From Acidobacteriaceae bacterium (lineage in GTDB: Bacteria > Acidobacteriota > Terriglobia > Terriglobales > Acidobacteriaceae), in contig DAIDKP010000003.1 of NCBI GenBank assembly GCA_027449965.1, positions 62,001 to 126,000 on the forward strand: a stretch of DNA of 64,000 nt. Direction: 5' to 3'. The notes under the pieces are model-generated. The model worked only from the letters and a program-made list of their open reading frames with translations. It made no database searches and was not told where the DNA came from. The position numbers were made by a program, and so were the translations under genes. Shown piece after piece: positions 60,094 to 64,000 of the stretch (position 1 is the first letter of the stretch; the number at the start of each line of letters is the position of its first letter).

Positions 60094-61203
60094 TTACTCG
60101 TAGGCGAGAGCATCGATGGGGTCTTTGGCCGCCGCCATCCAGGCCGGATACACTGCGCCGAAGACCGTACCAAGGACGGCGATGAGCGACGCGCGGAGGA
60201 TCCACGGACGGGTGACCTCAAAGAAGAGCTGCGGGTAGGCGTGGGCCAGCGCGGCGTGGATGACGGCGATGCCCACGAGGCCGAGCGCGACGCCGACCAG
60301 TGCGAGCAGCGCGGATTCGCGCAGGATCATGCCGACGATGGCGGCCTTTGACGCGCCCATAGCCTTGAGGATGCCGATCTCGCGGGTCCGCTCCAGAACC
60401 GCCGTATACATCGACAGAAAGATCACGAGAAAGCCGACCAGCGTCGCGATGGCGGTGACGACGTTGAGCGAGATGTTGAAGCCGGGAATGTGGTCCGGGG
60501 TCATCAGCGACATCCACTCATGCATGGTTTGCACCTGGTAGTCGCTCAGGCCGGGTGTGGCGGCGATTTCACTGCGGATCAGGTCGAGATTGTCCTGGCT
60601 GTCAGCCTTCAGGAAGAAGACGGAAGCCTTGCCGGGCGAGCCGATCAGGTCGCCGAGCGTGTCGATGGGAACCATCTTGCGGCCACCCTTGCCGGACTCG
60701 ACGATGCCGCAGATGCGAAAGGGGTGGTTCACGATCTTGATGGTGTCGCCCACGCGATAGGGACGGGTCTTGCCGCTCTGGATGAAGACATCATCGACGA
60801 TCACGTCGTACGGGCCCTGGAATGGTCCACCGGCGATGAAGGTGAACGGACGCAGGGCGTTGTAACTGGGGTAGTTGATGCCGTAGATGATCTCCGGCGC
60901 GGGATTGAGCGAGAAGTTCTGGATGACCGGCGCGGCGACCGTGACATGCGGCAGGCGCAGAAAAGCCGCGGCGTTTTTCGCCGGGACCGGTGCACCGCCG
61001 ACGGCGTTGATGAAGCTGGCGTTGGCCGGGCGGACGATGATGTCGGCGCCGATGCCGTTGGTGCGGATCTTGTTCCCATCGAGCTGGCCAAGGAAGATGG
61101 CCACGACGGAAAGGATCATGATCACCTCGATGGCAATGGCCACGACCGAGATGATCGAACGCAGAGGGCGGTGAATGAGATTGGCAAAGACAAGCTTGTT
61201 CAT
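60094..61203 (-). CDS. FtsX/MacB-like ABC transporter permease, orphan
   Basis: 369 residues from ATG 61203; the ribosome-binding site is weak. TM1 is LIHRPLRSIISVVAIAIEVI MIL region, followed by a ~210-residue periplasmic MacB_PCD domain (GNKIRTNGIGADIIVRPANA ... PGLSDYQVQTMHEWMSLMTP), then three C-terminal helices of FtsX type: NVVTAIATLVGFLVIFLSMY, the coupling loop RTREIGILKAMGASKAAIVG, and two more. Ends AAAKDPIDALAYE, which is typical. The ATP-binding partner is not adjacent, so it must be elsewhere or lost. It may act in envelope lipid or lipoprotein transport or peptide export. Confidence 0.9.
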   Translation of the reverse strand: MNKLVFANLIHRPLRSIISVVAIAIEVIMILSVVAIFLGQLDGNKIRTNGIGADIIVRPANASFINAVGGAPVPAKNAAAFLRLPHVTVAAPVIQNFSLNPAPEIIYGINYPSYNALRPFTFIAGGPFQGPYDVIVDDVFIQSGKTRPYRVGDTIKIVNHPFRICGIVESGKGGRKMVPIDTLGDLIGSPGKASVFFLKADSQDNLDLIRSEIAATPGLSDYQVQTMHEWMSLMTPDHIPGFNISLNVVTAIATLVGFLVIFLSMYTAVLERTREIGILKAMGASKAAIVGMILRESALLALVGVALGLVGIAVIHAALAHAYPQLFFEVTRPWILRASLIAVLGTVFGAVYPAWMAAAKDPIDALAYE

Positions 61204-61324
61204 GGGCGGACGACTGCATTCAGGGTAACAGGCGGGGCGAATGGAGGATCACGGGGAACGTATGGTTGCTTGGTTGGATTCTGAATTTGAGCGGCTTGTG
61301 CTATCATGCTATCGCGAGGTGCAC

Positions 61325-61573
61325 ATGCCCCAGTTACTGGTAAGAAATGTTGAGCCTCAGCTCAAGGCACGCCTGCAGCAGCGCGCCCGCAAGCATGGTC
61401 GCAGCATGGAGGCTGAGGCTCGCGAGATTTTGCGGAATGCCTTGCGCAATGAAGCCACCTCTGCGGTGGGATTGGGAACAGCGATCCACGCATTGTTTCG
61501 CGAGGAAGGCCTGGAGCAGGAGATTCCGGAGATGCATGGCGCCGGGGTGCAGATGGTGGAGTTTGAGCCTTGA
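61325..61573 (+). CDS. FitA-like ribbon-helix-helix antitoxin
   Basis: 82 residues from ATG 61325, preceded by GAGGTG. MPQLLVRNVEPQLKARLQQR, ARKHGRSMEAEAREILRNAL is a FitA-type RHH: the first strand is the DNA-binding beta strand and the two helices make the dimer. The C-terminal part (LGTAIHALFREEGLEQEIPE) should wrap and neutralise the toxin. The TGA overlaps the toxin's TTG start (TTGA). A small doublet GCTATC-AT-GCTATC just upstream may be part of its operator. Confidence 0.85.
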   Translation: MPQLLVRNVEPQLKARLQQRARKHGRSMEAEAREILRNALRNEATSAVGLGTAIHALFREEGLEQEIPEMHGAGVQMVEFEP

Positions 61574-61998
61574 TCCTGCTGGACACGAATGTGATCTCTG
61601 CCTTGATGCAGCGGATGCCTGAAGAGAAAGTTGTGGCGTGGCTGGATGCTCAGCCCCGGGAGTCGGTGTGGACCACATCGATTTCTGTCTTTGAGGTCTT
61701 CACCGGGCTGCGCATGATGCCGGCGGGAAATCGTCAGCGAACCCTGATTGCGAGCTTTGAGCAGATTCTCACCGATCTGCTTGAGGGACGCATTGCTGAT
61801 TTTGACAGCGAGGCGGCACGGTGCGCGGCCGAGTGGCTGGAAGAGCAGAAGCGAAATGGCCGCACGATGGAGATGCGGGATACGATGATCGCCGGGATTG
61901 TGCAATCGCGTAAAGCAACCCTCGCCACACGCAATGAACGGCACTTTGTCGGGATTGCCACGGTGAATCCGTGGACAGTCTTGCTTGAAACTCCTTGA
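61570..61998 (+). CDS. FitB/VapC-like PIN-domain toxin
   Basis: 142 residues; the frame starts at a TTG (61570) overlapping the antitoxin TGA, giving MILLDTNVISALMQRMPEEK. Further PIN residues are the Glu of ISVFEVFTGLRMMP (~43), Asp in MEMRDTMIAGIVQ (~103) and the end LATRNERHFVGIATVNPW. All acidic ligands for Mg2+/Mn2+ are present, so ribonuclease activity is expected, with tRNA or rRNA cleavage typical of the family. The pair probably acts with autorepression by the FitA-like protein. Confidence 0.87.
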   Translation: MILLDTNVISALMQRMPEEKVVAWLDAQPRESVWTTSISVFEVFTGLRMMPAGNRQRTLIASFEQILTDLLEGRIADFDSEAARCAAEWLEEQKRNGRTMEMRDTMIAGIVQSRKATLATRNERHFVGIATVNPWTVLLETP

Positions 61999-62083
61999 AA
62001 TTCCATCGCCTGGAGATTCCTCCAGCTTGCTGTGCGTCCTGAGCTTCCCGGAAATTGCGCCGATGCGGATGGGCATATCTGCG

Positions 62084-62113
62084 ACATGGCATATACTAGT
62101 GTATATGCCATGT
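62084..62113. promoter_or_regulatory. 30-bp perfect inverted repeat over the vapBC promoter (operator)
   Basis: ACATGGCATATAC, TAGT spacer, GTATATGCCATGT: arms of 13 perfect pairs, ending 14 bp before the VapB start. A -10-like TATACT lies at 62092-62097 inside the left arm and spacer. This is the expected geometry for autorepression by a VapB2-C complex. Confidence 0.88.
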
Positions 62114-62127
62114 AGGGGTGGACTGCC

Positions 62128-62355
62128 ATGCATCGAACAGCCAAGATCTTCAAAAACAATCGGAGTCAGGCCGTGCGTCTGCCGAAAGATTTTCAGTTCT
62201 CCACCGCGGAAGTCTTCATTCGCAGGCAGGGGGATGAGGTGATCCTGTCGCCGCGTCCGAAGGATTGGATGGAATACCTGACCAGCGGACCGGTGGCTTC
62301 GGCGGAGTTTCTGGAGGGACTGGAAGAGCTGCCGGTACAGGAGCGCGAGCTTTGA
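62128..62355 (+). CDS. vapB: VapB-type AbrB/MazE-fold antitoxin
   Basis: 75 residues from ATG 62128. The swapped-hairpin AbrB fold is visible as [20 protein letters not shown], then [19 protein letters not shown], typical of VapB. The C-terminal acidic tail ([19 protein letters not shown]) should block the toxin active site. The stop TGA overlaps the toxin start TTG. The 30-bp inverted repeat directly upstream is a strong candidate for its binding site. Confidence 0.9.
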   Translation: MHRTAKIFKNNRSQAVRLPKDFQFSTAEVFIRRQGDEVILSPRPKDWMEYLTSGPVASAEFLEGLEELPVQEREL

Positions 62356-62768
62356 CCGCGCTCTACATGCTGGATACGGATATCTCGTCGTACATCATGA
62401 AGCGGTCGCATGCGGCTGTTTTAGAGCGCCTGAGGAATACCGCAGTCGGCGAGGTTTGTATCTGCGTGGTCACGCTGGCCGAGTTGCAGTATGGGGTGGA
62501 GATGTCGCCGCAAACGTTGCAGGACGGGGCCGCACTGGAGGCCTTTCTGCGTCACGTGGAAGTGATGGATCTCTCCAGCTCCTGCGCCGGTGCCTATGCA
62601 GAGATTCGTGGAGGATTGAAGCGAAGCGGGGCGATGATCGGCGCCAATGATCTATGGATCGCTGCCCATGCGCGCTCCCTGGGCATGACGCTGGTAACGA
62701 ATAACGTCAGCGAATTTTCCCGTATCCCCGGTCTGAAGATCGAGAACTGGACGGAGACAGCCGACTGA
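62352..62768 (+). CDS. vapC: VapC PIN-domain ribonuclease toxin
   Basis: 138 residues from a TTG at 62352 that overlaps the antitoxin stop; the ATG at 62367 would remove the first five residues. [20 protein letters not shown] carries the first Asp, [13 protein letters not shown] the Glu, [17 protein letters not shown] the third and [17 protein letters not shown] the C-terminal VapC ending. It is a canonical VapC, which cleaves initiator tRNA or rRNA in characterised members. Second toxin-antitoxin pair within 1.2 kb. Confidence 0.93.
   Translation: MTALYMLDTDISSYIMKRSHAAVLERLRNTAVGEVCICVVTLAELQYGVEMSPQTLQDGAALEAFLRHVEVMDLSSSCAGAYAEIRGGLKRSGAMIGANDLWIAAHARSLGMTLVTNNVSEFSRIPGLKIENWTETAD

Positions 62769-64000
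<1,232 letters not shown>

Overview
The window looks like a chromosomal segment of a Terriglobia-type acidobacterium (Acidobacteriota, family Acidobacteriaceae or close). This is inferred from gene content and style, not from a database match. The signs are moderately high GC, an Oar-like TonB-dependent receptor with an N-terminal carboxypeptidase-regulatory domain, ASPIC/UnbV (CRTAC1) and Tat-exported proteins, a giant choice-of-anchor-D surface protein, a DUF4097 envelope operon and dispersed housekeeping genes. I see no rRNA, tRNA, CRISPR array, prophage or insertion sequence. About 54 coding regions are supported; two run off the window ends (the unknown gene at 1-199 and alaS at the right end).

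Layout. (1) 1-9530: two divergent blocks around a 395-bp control region. Leftward is a receptor - TPR protein - Tat-exported phosphatase/sulfatase-like protein - unknown gene unit, whose last three genes are joined by ATGA overlaps. Rightward are a Tat-exported hydroxypyruvate-isomerase-like TIM barrel and a CRTAC1-type beta-propeller. (2) 9596-23297: metabolism and transport: GH3 beta-glucosidase, protoporphyrinogen oxidase, XRE-cupin regulator, TIGR01777 epimerase, FN3 lipoprotein, FAH-family hydrolase, transaldolase, PhoU, flavin reductase, MFS carrier and an MbfA-like ferritin/VIT1 metal exporter. (3) 23298-32457: a 2407-residue exported protein (propeller, twelve Cys-paired ASH/HYDIN-like repeats, an Ig-like domain interrupted by hydrophobic segments), then two tandem outer-membrane barrels of exactly equal length. 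(4) 32598-44666: RHH protein with low-complexity arms, GAF-EAL c-di-GMP phosphodiesterase, secreted esterase, M28 peptidase, CDF metal exporter, RidA, DUF4145-like protein, DnaB and an NTF2-like secreted protein. (5) 44727-49153: a tight five-gene operon: ECF sigma, anti-sigma, B-box membrane protein, LiaI/LiaF-like protein and DUF4097 (toast-rack-like) protein. This is the best candidate for an incompletely described signalling system. (6) 49341-61203: GlgC, Ndk, DsbA-like protein, an EF-G paralogue overlapping an upstream LHLP-repeat small ORF, TolC, a GT39-type membrane protein, TlpA and an orphan FtsX permease. (7) 61325-62768: two adjacent type II toxin-antitoxin pairs, the second with a perfect 13-bp-arm inverted repeat over its promoter, then alaS.

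How parts fit. The left block suggests regulated uptake and processing of a polymer or its oligomers at the envelope. The GH3 enzyme, esterase, FAH hydrolase, transaldolase and GlgC fit a saccharolytic, glycogen-storing lifestyle. MbfA, CDF, TlpA and the DsbA-like protein serve metal and redox homeostasis. The sigma/DUF4097 operon probably monitors the envelope. Start codons were chosen from Shine-Dalgarno spacing and signal peptides; several lie well inside the longest open frame.
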